A DNA stretch of 64,000 nucleotides from an uncultured Enterocloster sp. (GTDB taxonomy: Bacteria > Bacillota > Clostridia > Lachnospirales > Lachnospiraceae), in NCBI GenBank assembly GCA_944383785.1, contig CALWQV010000001.1:1-64000 (forward strand), in the 5' to 3' direction. The notes under the pieces are model-generated. The model saw only the letters and a program-made list of their open reading frames with translations. It ran no database searches and was not told where the DNA came from. The first letter of the stretch is position 1, and each line of letters starts with the position of its first letter. Shown in pieces: positions 42,351-50,343 of the stretch. Position numbers and translations under genes: made by a program.

Positions 42351-44897
42351 ATGGAACAAATACATCAGATGATTTCTGCGGAGATGAATTCCGCTCCTGC
42401 GGGGGAAATGTTCGTAGTGGGACTGGGAGCCTCGGCGGGGGGGCTGGAAGCCCTGCAGCAGTTCTTCTGCTTTATGCCCTCCAACAGCGGCCTCAGCTTT
42501 GTGGTGGTGCAGCATTTGGCGCCGGATTATAAGAGCCTGATGGCGGATATTTTGGGCAAATACACGGAGATGAACGTGATCCAGGCCAAGGACGGCATTA
42601 CGGTGGAGCCCAATCAGGTTTACCTGATTCCCCCAAAAAAGAATATTACCTTCCAGGATGGGAAGCTCTTTTTAAAGGACTATGTGCAAGGGCTTTTAAA
42701 TCATCCCATTGACATCTTTTTTAACTCTCTGGCGGAGGAAAAGCGGGAACATTCCATTGCGGTGGTGCTTTCCGGAACCGGCTCCGACGGCACCAACGGC
42801 ATCAAAGCGATTAAGGAGAAGGGCGGACTTACCATTGTCCAGAGTCCTTCCAGCGCTAAGTTTGACGGGATGCCAAAGAGCGCCATCAGCACAGGTCTGG
42901 TGGACTATGTGCTGGCGCCTCAGGATATTGCCGGGGAGATTCTGCACTACAGCAAGTATAGGACCATGATCGAGCCCCGCCAGGATGAGATCTTCACGGA
43001 CGAGGAGAGCTTTACCCACATTTACGAGGTGCTAAAGCGGGTGCGGGGCATCGATTTTACCCACTATAAGCGCAGCACGGTACTGCGGCGCATCGAGCGC
43101 CGGATGGTAGTGACCCACAGCGTCAATCTGGCAGAGTACGCCAAGATTCTGGATCATAATCCGGAAGAGGTGAATGTGCTGGTAAAGGAAATCCTGATCG
43201 GCGTGACCAACTTTTTCCGCGATCCCGCCTACTTTGAAAAGCTGAAGTCAAAGGCCCTCTATCCCATTGTTCAGAGCGCCAATGAGAACGAGCCTATCCG
43301 AGTCTGGAGCGCCGGCTGCTCCACCGGGGAAGAGGCCTACTCCATCGCCATCCTGTTCCAGGAGATTTTAGAGGAGCTGCATCTGAAGCGGGATATTAAG
43401 ATTTTTGCCACGGATATTGACGTCCAGGCTATCGAGCAGGCCGGGAAGGGCGTGTTTGCAGAAAGCATCATCGACGATGTATCCACGGAGCGTCTGGCGA
43501 AATATTTTGTGAAGCGCAGCGACCGCTACTACGTATCCAAGGAAATTCGTCGGATGATTATTTTCGCTCCCCACAACATGCTTTCTGACCCGCCCTTTGG
43601 AAAGCTGGATCTGATCAGCTGCCGGAACGTGATGATCTATTTCCAGCCGGTTCTCCAGAGAAGCCTGTTCGCCATCTTCCATTCTGCCCTGAAAAACGGC
43701 GGCTACCTGTTTTTGGGAAAGAGCGAGACAGCCAACGAATACTCGGAGGTATTTAAGCCCTTCTGCAGCTCCGAGAAGATTTATATCCACAACAGCGCGG
43801 GCAAGGCGGAAAAGCTGTCGGCCCCGGTATTTAATATTCCCAATATCCAGCCGGTGACGCCCCATGTGTCGAATATTCAGGGCATGGAGAACCGGGAGTA
43901 CGAGATGGAGACGGTGTACACCCATTTTCTGGAGCGGTATATGCCGGCTTCCCTGGTGTTAAATGAGTCCAACGAGGTGATCCACTTCTTCGGCAACTAC
44001 ATGGACTATGTGGCCATTGCCCCGGGCAAGGCCTCCTTCAACCTGTTTAATATTATCAACAAGGATTTAAGCCTGGCGGCCTCCACCGCCTTAAGCCGCT
44101 GCCGGGGCAAACACACCTCGGTGACCTACTCGGATATTGCGGTGGATACATCTTCCGGCCGCAGGGTGGTGGATCTGAGCGTTCATCCCATTCCCGTTTC
44201 CGACAAGGTGGAAAGCGGCCTGGTGGCGATGCTGTTTTTGGACAGCAGGCACATCGGCGGAGAGAACGATGGGGTCCAGGAAAAGTACGACATCGACACC
44301 ACTGCGGCCCGCAGGATCACGGATCTGGAGCGGGAGCTTCAGGAGTCCCAGAACGACCTGCGCAAGACCATCGGGGAGCTGGAGACGGTGAATGAAGAGC
44401 TGCAGGCGGCTAACGAGGAACTTTTGACGGCCAACGAGGAGCTGCAGAGCTCCAATGAGGAGCTTCAGTCCGTTAATGAGGAGCTGTACACGGTGAATAC
44501 GGAGTACCAGCAGAAGGTGGACGAGCTGACCATGATGACCAATGATTTGTCCAACTTCCTGTCTTCCACCATGATTGGCATCCTTTTTGTGGACAGCAAT
44601 CTGAACATCCGTAAATTTACGGAGTATATCGGCAGGGAATTCCAGCTGATGGAACACGATATCGGGCGCTCCATCCAGATTTTTGCCCATAGCTTCCCCT
44701 ATGAGAAGATTGTGGAGGACGCCCAGAATGTGCTGAAAAATCTGTCGCCCATCGATCGGGAGGTGGTGGCTACCAACGGGCAGTTCTATACCTTAAGGAT
44801 CGCTCCCTACCGGACCACGGAAAACAGCATCAAAGGCCTTGTGATCACCATCATCGACAGCCTGGGAACCGAGTGTACCAAGCGGGGAGACAAATAG
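42351..44897 (+). CDS. CheB-CheR-coiled coil-PAS fusion regulator
   Basis: An 848-residue protein. The CheB methylesterase domain (about 18-195) keeps GASAGG, VQHLAP and SGTGSDG, the Ser-His-Asp triad. The CheR methyltransferase domain (about 215-480) has RRIERRM, WSAGCSTGEEAYS (SAM-binding), FATDID and ISCRNVMIYF. A long coiled coil follows (about 640-725) with repeated NEELQ heptads, then a PAS domain (about 730-840). Unlike some relatives it has no kinase domain. Such proteins occur outside flagellar chemotaxis. Being co-transcribed with the EAL protein suggests a joint signalling unit (inference). Confidence 0.93.
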   Translation: MEQIHQMISAEMNSAPAGEMFVVGLGASAGGLEALQQFFCFMPSNSGLSFVVVQHLAPDYKSLMADILGKYTEMNVIQAKDGITVEPNQVYLIPPKKNITFQDGKLFLKDYVQGLLNHPIDIFFNSLAEEKREHSIAVVLSGTGSDGTNGIKAIKEKGGLTIVQSPSSAKFDGMPKSAISTGLVDYVLAPQDIAGEILHYSKYRTMIEPRQDEIFTDEESFTHIYEVLKRVRGIDFTHYKRSTVLRRIERRMVVTHSVNLAEYAKILDHNPEEVNVLVKEILIGVTNFFRDPAYFEKLKSKALYPIVQSANENEPIRVWSAGCSTGEEAYSIAILFQEILEELHLKRDIKIFATDIDVQAIEQAGKGVFAESIIDDVSTERLAKYFVKRSDRYYVSKEIRRMIIFAPHNMLSDPPFGKLDLISCRNVMIYFQPVLQRSLFAIFHSALKNGGYLFLGKSETANEYSEVFKPFCSSEKIYIHNSAGKAEKLSAPVFNIPNIQPVTPHVSNIQGMENREYEMETVYTHFLERYMPASLVLNESNEVIHFFGNYMDYVAIAPGKASFNLFNIINKDLSLAASTALSRCRGKHTSVTYSDIAVDTSSGRRVVDLSVHPIPVSDKVESGLVAMLFLDSRHIGGENDGVQEKYDIDTTAARRITDLERELQESQNDLRKTIGELETVNEELQAANEELLTANEELQSSNEELQSVNEELYTVNTEYQQKVDELTMMTNDLSNFLSSTMIGILFVDSNLNIRKFTEYIGREFQLMEHDIGRSIQIFAHSFPYEKIVEDAQNVLKNLSPIDREVVATNGQFYTLRIAPYRTTENSIKGLVITIIDSLGTECTKRGDK

Positions 44898-44913
44898 AAA
44901 CGGAACAGTTCAG

Positions 44914-44940
44914 GAAGGCGGCTTCGGCCGCCTTCTTTTT
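44914..44940 (+). terminator. Intrinsic terminator after the CheB-CheR gene
   Basis: GAAGGCGGC-TTCG-GCCGCCTTC (44914-44935) is a perfect 9-bp stem with a stable TTCG loop, followed by five T bases. It closes the EAL/CheB-CheR operon. Confidence 0.95.
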
Positions 44941-44999
44941 ATTGATTTAACGCCGGATTCATCCGATGAATTTGCTGGGAGAATTCTCAAAAAAGACGG

Positions 45000-45028
45000 T
45001 TGACAATCCGCCGAAAAATGTGCATAAT
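45000..45028 (+). promoter_or_regulatory. Promoter 1 of the Tad pilus locus
   Basis: TTGACA (45000-45005) and CATAAT (45023-45028) with 17-base spacing, about 110 bases before the first prepilin peptidase. A small hairpin TTTCCCG-GCT-CGGGAAA lies in the leader (45089-45105). Confidence 0.8.
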
Positions 45029-45136
45029 GAAAACCATCAGGCGCTTTTCCTGTGCCTTATGTCTGAAGGTTGTATCGGTTGTGATCATTTTCCCGGCTCG
45101 GGAAAGGGTTCCGCGTGGATGCGAGGAGGAAGAAGG

Positions 45137-45640
45137 ATGGGGGAGGACTATGCTGCCATCGTATGTCTTGTTTTTGTATGCTGTTGGGATTTGAAGGAAA
45201 AGCGGATTCCCAACGGGCTGCTTTTAGCCGGGGCCGGCCTGTGCCTGTTTTTTAAGGCTTCCGGACAGCCGCCAGGAGTTTTGACCGCCCTGCTTCAAGG
45301 AGGGGCCGCCCTGCTTTTGGCTTCTCCCTTGTGGCTTCTGCGGATGGCGGGGGCCGGGGATGTGAAGCTGGCCGCCCTGATTGTGGGATGGATGGGAGTG
45401 CCAAGGGGCCTGACGGGCCTGGCCCTGGGGCTGGCCTTGGGAGCGGTCTGGTCCTTAGTCAGGCTATTAAGGGGCCGGGAGCTTTTCCTGAGGCTGCGTC
45501 AGCTGGCCCTTTACGCCGCCGCCTGTCTTCGGGATGGGGTTCTTCGACCCTATCCCCGCTGGGAGGCGGACGGGGAGGCGGCGGTGATTCCTCTGGGGGC
45601 CTATCTGGCCCTTGGAACAATTTTAATTCTGTTTTTTTGA
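45137..45640 (+). CDS. Type IV prepilin peptidase (TadV/CpaA-like), first copy
   Basis: A 167-residue membrane protein with about five or six helices. The two aspartates of A24 peptidases lie in WDLKEKRIPN and in GAGDVKLAAL (the GxGD motif). It lacks the N-terminal methylating domain of PilD, as is usual for Tad systems. ATG 45137 has an excellent AGGAGG 7 bases upstream; the frame is open from 44966 but without support. It processes prepilins of the Tad system. A second peptidase gene lies at 53252. Confidence 0.9.
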   Translation: MGEDYAAIVCLVFVCCWDLKEKRIPNGLLLAGAGLCLFFKASGQPPGVLTALLQGGAALLLASPLWLLRMAGAGDVKLAALIVGWMGVPRGLTGLALGLALGAVWSLVRLLRGRELFLRLRQLALYAAACLRDGVLRPYPRWEADGEAAVIPLGAYLALGTILILFF

Positions 45641-45649
45641 AAAAACAGA

Positions 45650-45678
45650 TTGACTTTTTAGAGATTATAGAGCATAAT
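45650..45678 (+). promoter_or_regulatory. Promoter 2 of the Tad pilus locus
   Basis: TTGACT (45650-45655) and CATAAT (45673-45678) with 17-base spacing, beginning 10 bases after the peptidase stop. It nearly repeats promoter 1 and drives a ~200-base structured leader before tadZ. Confidence 0.75.
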
Positions 45679-45690
45679 AAAAAAACATTC

Positions 45691-45787
45691 AGCCGAAAAA
45701 GTGATACACTTTGAATTGTCTATTAGATTCCTTCGGCTTTTGTCTGTTATACCGGCTCTGTTCCGGTATCTGCGCCTGTTTCAGGCG
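45691..45787 (+). promoter_or_regulatory. Structured 5' leader before tadZ, possible regulatory RNA
   Basis: Three consecutive helices are visible: AGCCGAA/TTCGGCT (45691-45697 with 45732-45738) enclosing AAAGTG/CACTTT; ATACCGG/CCGGTAT (45749-45755 with 45763-45769); CGCCTG/CAGGCG (45773-45778 with 45782-45787). A T-rich stretch follows the first. It does not match the GEMM-I pattern (no GACGCAAAG). The remaining bases to 45889 hold no gene that I see. Confidence 0.5.
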
Positions 45788-45889
45788 AATTGTTTCGATC
45801 GTTTTGTATTGTACGTATCTTGCGGCAGTCGAATTGCACCCTTGTGGGAGGGGCGTCTTGTGTCAGGAAAAATGAAGGGGAAAGTGTCT

Positions 45890-46897
45890 ATGGAACGAAT
45901 TTTGGCAATCTATGATGTGGATCAGGAGTACGCCTCACGGTTCGCGGATTTTATGAACAGCCGGGAGAAGCTGCCCTTTACGGCGGTCAGCTTTACCAGC
46001 TTGGAAAAGCTTAAGGCTTACGCGAAGGAGCATGCCATTGAGATCCTTTTGATCAGCGAGGAAATGAAGGATCAGGTTTCGGATCTTGAGGCCGGGCAGG
46101 TGGTGGCCCTCTGCTCTCAGGAGGCGGTGAAGCGGGAGGAGGATGTCTCTTCCCTGTATAAGTACCAGTCCGGGGAAAGCCTGGTGCGGGAGGTGCTGGC
46201 CCGCTACTGCAGACAGCCGGCGGCGGCGGCGCTGACCCTTTTGGGAAAGGAGGCGGCGGTGATCGGGATCTACTCCCCAGTCAACCGCTGTATGAAGACC
46301 TCCCTAGCCCTGACCATGGGGCAGCTGATGGGCCGGTCGGAAAAGGTTCTCTACCTGAGCTTTGAAGAGTACTCCGGGTTTTCCAGGCTTACAGGGGAGC
46401 ATTATGACCAGGATCTTTCCGATGTGATCTATCTCTACCGGCAGCAGGCCTGCAGCTGGCTTCGCCTGAAGGCGGCGGTTTATTCCTGGGGAGATCTGGA
46501 CTATATTCCGCCGGTGCGCTACGGAGAGGATTTGAACCAGGCGGACCCGGAGGAGATGGCCCGGCTGATTCGTATGCTGGCGGCGGACAGCGGTTATGAG
46601 AAGATCCTGGTGGACGTAGGGCAGATGGGAAAGGGGGCGCTGCCGATTCTGCGGATCTGCGATGCAATTTATATGCCGGTGCGGGATGATTATATTTCAA
46701 TGGCCAAGGTGGAAGAATTTGAAACCTATCTGAAGGCCGCCGGCGGGGATCGGGTTCTGGAACGCATCCGTAAGCTGAGGCTGCCTCACCAGGGCCTGCA
46801 GGTCCGGAGGGAGAACTATATGGAGCAGCTGCTCTGGGGAGAGCTGGGAGATTACGTCCGGCGGCTTTTAAGGAAAAGCGGAACGGATGGAATTTAA
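45890..46897 (+). CDS. tadZ: TadZ/CpaE-like ATPase of the Tad pilus
   Basis: A 335-residue protein. The N-terminus (about 1-115) resembles an atypical receiver-like domain; the C-terminal part is a MinD/ParA-type fold. The phosphate-binding loop reads IYSPVNRCMKTSLAL, keeping the Lys-Thr but losing the usual glycines, as in other TadZ proteins with weak ATPase motifs. VDVGQMGKGALP matches the Walker B region. TadZ places the pilus machine at the cell pole. I chose ATG 45890 with AGGGG upstream; ATG 45872 is an alternative. The next gene starts 12 bases after its stop. Confidence 0.85.
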   Translation: MERILAIYDVDQEYASRFADFMNSREKLPFTAVSFTSLEKLKAYAKEHAIEILLISEEMKDQVSDLEAGQVVALCSQEAVKREEDVSSLYKYQSGESLVREVLARYCRQPAAAALTLLGKEAAVIGIYSPVNRCMKTSLALTMGQLMGRSEKVLYLSFEEYSGFSRLTGEHYDQDLSDVIYLYRQQACSWLRLKAAVYSWGDLDYIPPVRYGEDLNQADPEEMARLIRMLAADSGYEKILVDVGQMGKGALPILRICDAIYMPVRDDYISMAKVEEFETYLKAAGGDRVLERIRKLRLPHQGLQVRRENYMEQLLWGELGDYVRRLLRKSGTDGI

Positions 46898-46909
46898 GGA
46901 GGTGGGCCT

Positions 46910-48133
46910 TTGGAACAGGAACAATGCGCAGGGATCCGTGCCCAGCTGAGAAAGCGGATTATGGAGGAGCTGGACGAGAGGCGTCAGATTGAGGATCAGG
47001 AGCTGTTTGAGCTGATCGATCGCTCCATCCGGGATATGGGGCGGGAGAGCTTTCTTCCCTTAAAGGAGCGGCTGTGGCTGAGAAACAGCCTTTACGACAG
47101 CTTCCGCAGGCTGGACATTCTCCAGGAGCTGATCGATGATCCGGAGGTTACGGAGATTATGGTCAATGGGGCGGGCCGGATTTTTACGGAGCGGAAGGGG
47201 AAGATCGGCCTCTGGGACCGCAGGTTTGAGAGCCCGGAGCAGCTGGAGGATATTATCCAGCAGATGGTCAGCCGGGTCAACCGGGTGGTGAATGTGTCCA
47301 GCCCCATTGTGGATGCCAGGCTGGAGGACGGCTCCCGGGTCCATGTAGTGCTGCCGCCTATCGCCCTGGACGGGCCCGCAGTGACCATCCGCAAATTCCC
47401 CGATCCCATTACCATGGAGAAGCTTTTAAAGTACCAGGCGCTGACGGAGGAAGCCGCCGCCTTCCTAAAAAAGCTAGTGGAAGCCCGGTACAACATTTTT
47501 ATCAGCGGGGGAACCAGCTCGGGAAAGACCACTTTTTTAAATGCCCTGTCCGCCTACATCCCCAGGCGGGAACGGGTGATCACCATCGAGGACTCGGCGG
47601 AGCTGCAGATCGTCCATGTGCCTAATCTGGTGCGGCTGGAAACACGCAATGCAAATACGGAGGGCGAGGGGGAGGTGAATATGAGCCAGCTGATCCGGGC
47701 GGCTTTGCGGATGCGCCCGAGCAGGATTATCGTAGGCGAGGTGCGGGGAAAGGAGACGCTGGACATGCTCCAGGCTATGAACACCGGCCACGACGGTTCC
47801 CTGTCCACCGGCCACGGCAACAGCGCCCGGGATATGTTAAGCCGCCTGGAGACGATGGTGCTGATGGCGGCTCCATTACCCCTTGATGCGATCCGTCAGC
47901 AGATCGCATCGGCGGTGGATATTATGGTTCATTTGGGGAGAATGCGGGACGGCAGCCGCAGGGTGCTGTCCATATCGGAGATCGGAGGGTATCAAGATGG
48001 CAGAGTGGAGCTTTTGGAATTGTTCAGCTATGACCGCGCCCAGGGCGTCCTCAGGAAAACCGGCAAGATCCGGAATCGGGAAAAACTTAGAGATGCAGGA
48101 TATTCCCAGGAAGAAGGGAAAGAGGGAGGATAA
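46910..48133 (+). CDS. tadA: Tad pilus assembly ATPase TadA/CpaF
   Basis: A 407-residue secretion ATPase. Walker A is GGTSSGKTT, the Asp box EDSAELQ, Walker B RPSRIIVGEVRG and the His box TGHDGSLSTGHGNS; all four are intact. It forms the hexameric motor for pilin polymerisation at the inner face of the membrane. The start is a TTG at 46910 with a full AAGGAGGTG site. The next gene begins 41 bases inside its 3' end. Confidence 0.95.
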   Translation: MEQEQCAGIRAQLRKRIMEELDERRQIEDQELFELIDRSIRDMGRESFLPLKERLWLRNSLYDSFRRLDILQELIDDPEVTEIMVNGAGRIFTERKGKIGLWDRRFESPEQLEDIIQQMVSRVNRVVNVSSPIVDARLEDGSRVHVVLPPIALDGPAVTIRKFPDPITMEKLLKYQALTEEAAAFLKKLVEARYNIFISGGTSSGKTTFLNALSAYIPRRERVITIEDSAELQIVHVPNLVRLETRNANTEGEGEVNMSQLIRAALRMRPSRIIVGEVRGKETLDMLQAMNTGHDGSLSTGHGNSARDMLSRLETMVLMAAPLPLDAIRQQIASAVDIMVHLGRMRDGSRRVLSISEIGGYQDGRVELLELFSYDRAQGVLRKTGKIRNREKLRDAGYSQEEGKEGG

Positions 48134-48887
48134 GAAAAAGCGGGCCCCAGTTCACTATGGAATCTACCGTCTTTCCATCAGGGAATGGCTGCTGTACGGG
48201 GCTGCGGGCGTGGGGCTGTGTGGATTGTGCGCCTATATTTTCTACCGCAGCGCGGCCGCCTTTCTGATTCTGCTGCCTTTTGGGATGCTCTTTCCCCTGT
48301 CCCGGCGTGAAGCCTTAAGAAAGAAGCGGTTAAGGCGGCTGAGCCTGGAGTTTAAGGACGGAATCCAGATCCTTTCCTCCTACCTGGGGGCGGGATACTC
48401 CCTGGAAAACGCCATCGCCATGAGCGCCGAGGAGCTGAGAAGCCTCTACGGACCTAAGGGGATGATCGCGACGGAATTTGAAGAGCTGGCGGAGAAAACA
48501 AGGATGAACCGGCCGGTGGAAGAAGGGCTTTTAGACCTGGGGGAGAGAAGCGGCCTGGAGGACGCTTGTAATTTCGCCCAGGTGGTGGCCGCCGCCAAGC
48601 GCAGGGGCGGGGGATTGGTGGAGCTGATCGGGCAGACCGCAGGCATTATCCGGGATAAAATCCAGGTTCAGGAAGAAATCCATACCATGACAGCGGCCAA
48701 GGTTCTGGAGCAGCAGGTGATGAGCGCGGTGCCCTTCCTGATTGTGCTCTACATTGACCTGACTTCGCCGGGATTTTTCGATTCCATGTATGAGACGGAA
48801 GCGGGGAGGCTGGTGATGACCTGCTGCTTAGGGACATACGGAGCGGCGGTGATCCTGGCGGGGCGGATTCTGGATATTGAGATATGA
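48093..48887 (+). CDS. tadB: Tad pilus platform protein TadB
   Basis: A 264-residue membrane protein of the T2SF/GspF family. Two N-terminal helices (about 35-72) precede the cytoplasmic T2SF domain with ILSSYLGAGYSLENAIAMS and FAQVVAAAKRRGGGLVELI, and C-terminal helices close it. ATG 48093 lies in the tail of tadA with a weak ribosome site, so coupling is likely. The next gene overlaps by 4 bases. Confidence 0.9.
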   Translation: MQDIPRKKGKREDKKKRAPVHYGIYRLSIREWLLYGAAGVGLCGLCAYIFYRSAAAFLILLPFGMLFPLSRREALRKKRLRRLSLEFKDGIQILSSYLGAGYSLENAIAMSAEELRSLYGPKGMIATEFEELAEKTRMNRPVEEGLLDLGERSGLEDACNFAQVVAAAKRRGGGLVELIGQTAGIIRDKIQVQEEIHTMTAAKVLEQQVMSAVPFLIVLYIDLTSPGFFDSMYETEAGRLVMTCCLGTYGAAVILAGRILDIEI

Positions 48888-50113
48888 TGAGGGGAAACGG
48901 GATGAAGGCAGTGGTTCGCTGGAAAAAACAAATTCTTTGCGCCGCCGTGGGACTGGCGCTGGCAGTTCTGGCCCAGGCGCTCCAGAATGGGAGCAGCCGC
49001 CTTACTAGCCTAGAGCGGCCGGATTTTGAGGGCGAGGAGCAGCAGATTCTGGTGGAGGGGCTGGGTGAAGAAGGAATCCCTCTGGAGGTTCAGATCTCTC
49101 CCAGACAGTATAAGCCGGAAGAGGCCCGCGCGCTGTATCAGCAGATTTTAGAAGAGCTCCCGGGGAGGATTTTAGGGGAGAATGCCTCTCTTTCCCAGGT
49201 GGAGCACGACCTGGAGCTGATCCGGGAAATCCCGGAATACGGGGTTAGCCTTAAATGGGAATCCTCCAGGCCGGAGTTTGTAGACTCCTACGGGCGGGTG
49301 AACCGCCAGGGGATGGGCGAAGAGAAGGAGGAGGTATGGCTGAGGGTAGAGCTGACGGACAGCCATACGTCGGAGACTTATCAGCTTCAGGCATGGGTTC
49401 TGCCGGAAACGACCACACCCCAGGAGAACGCGCTTCTTCAGCTCAAAGAGCGTTTGAAGGAAGAGGATTACGCCCAGAGATACAGCCCGGTTTTAAAACT
49501 GCCGGAAGAATTGGAAGGAAAGGCCCTGGCTTACCGGAGCCTTCAGGAACCGGTCTTTGCCTCCATCGCTTTTTTGGGGGTGGCAGCGGCCCTGATGCTG
49601 GTGGTAAAGGAGCGGTCGGACCGGGAGCGGGAGATAAAGGAGCGGAAGAACCAGCTTTTGCTGGACTATCCGGAGCTTTTAAGCAAGATGATGATTTTTC
49701 TGGGAGCCGGTATGACCGCCCGCAATGCCTGGGAGCAGATGACCGAGGATTATCTGCGGCTGCGAAAGCTGGGCAAAAGAGAAAAACGGTGGGTATACGA
49801 GGAAATGTACGAGGCCTGCGGTCAGATGAAGAGGGGAATTCCTGAGGGCCAGGCTTATTTGGAGTTTGGCAGGCGCTGCGGCCTCCCCTGCTATACGAAA
49901 TTCGCGGGCTTTCTGGAGCAGAGCCGCAAGAACGGGGCAAAAAATCTGCGGGAGCATCTGCGGCTGGAGATGGAGGAAGCCTACGAGCAGAGGAAGCATG
50001 AGGCAAAGCGGCTGGGGGAGGAAGCCAGCACAAAGCTTTTGCTTCCGCTGTTTCTAATGCTGGGGGTCGTGATGGTGATGGTGGCGGTGCCGGCTATGCT
50101 GGAATTTATGTAA
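48884..50113 (+). CDS. tadC: Tad pilus platform protein TadC with extra extracellular domain
   Basis: A 409-residue protein, longer than typical TadC. After an N-terminal helix (about 14-30) comes a ~180-residue exported region. Its part at about 118-175 (VSLKWESSRPEFVDSYGRVN...) looks like an atrophied bacterial Ig-like fold. A second helix (about 223-241), a T2SF domain (LLSKMMIFLGAGMTARNAWE, GFLEQSRKNGAKNLREHL) and a C-terminal helix follow. ATG 48902 has the better ribosome site (GAGGGG) and would remove 6 residues. The extra domain may contact the pilus or cell wall (inference). Confidence 0.85.
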   Translation: MMRGNGMKAVVRWKKQILCAAVGLALAVLAQALQNGSSRLTSLERPDFEGEEQQILVEGLGEEGIPLEVQISPRQYKPEEARALYQQILEELPGRILGENASLSQVEHDLELIREIPEYGVSLKWESSRPEFVDSYGRVNRQGMGEEKEEVWLRVELTDSHTSETYQLQAWVLPETTTPQENALLQLKERLKEEDYAQRYSPVLKLPEELEGKALAYRSLQEPVFASIAFLGVAAALMLVVKERSDREREIKERKNQLLLDYPELLSKMMIFLGAGMTARNAWEQMTEDYLRLRKLGKREKRWVYEEMYEACGQMKRGIPEGQAYLEFGRRCGLPCYTKFAGFLEQSRKNGAKNLREHLRLEMEEAYEQRKHEAKRLGEEASTKLLLPLFLMLGVVMVMVAVPAMLEFM

Positions 50114-50163
50114 GAGTTCGGGCCGACCGGAAAATGTGTGATCCGGGGAAAGGGGGTGAGAGT

Positions 50164-50343
50164 ATGGAGAAACGGGAACTGCTGCGAAGCTTTTTTTTGG
50201 AGGAGGACGGCGTGGGCGTGATCGAGGTAGTGTTGATTTTGGTGGTGCTGATCGGTCTTGTGATTATCTTTAAGGAACAGATTACAAAGCTGCTGGAAAA
50301 CATTTTTAAGGAAGTGAATTCCCAGTCGAAAGAGGTGTATTGA
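50164..50343 (+). CDS. Flp1-like type IVb pilin
   Basis: A 59-residue prepilin, the size of Flp pilins. A charged leader (MEKRELLRSFFLEEDG) precedes the hydrophobic helix VGVIEVVLILVVLIGLVIIF. Cleavage after Gly16 would put Glu at position +5, the hallmark of prepilin peptidase substrates. The short charged tail faces out. A very strong AAGGGGGTGA site suggests high expression, as expected of the major pilin. A T8 run encodes part of the leader. Confidence 0.88.
   Translation: MEKRELLRSFFLEEDGVGVIEVVLILVVLIGLVIIFKEQITKLLENIFKEVNSQSKEVY

Noticed and set aside
44390..44510. A DNA repeat array in the CheB-CheR gene
   Set aside because: The repeats encode NEELQ heptads of a coiled coil common in this family; spacing and codons vary, so it is protein-level repetition.
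49255..49845. A 196-residue plus-strand frame inside tadC
   Set aside because: Gly/Arg/Ala-rich product in an alternative frame of a GC-rich gene; no motif and no start signal.
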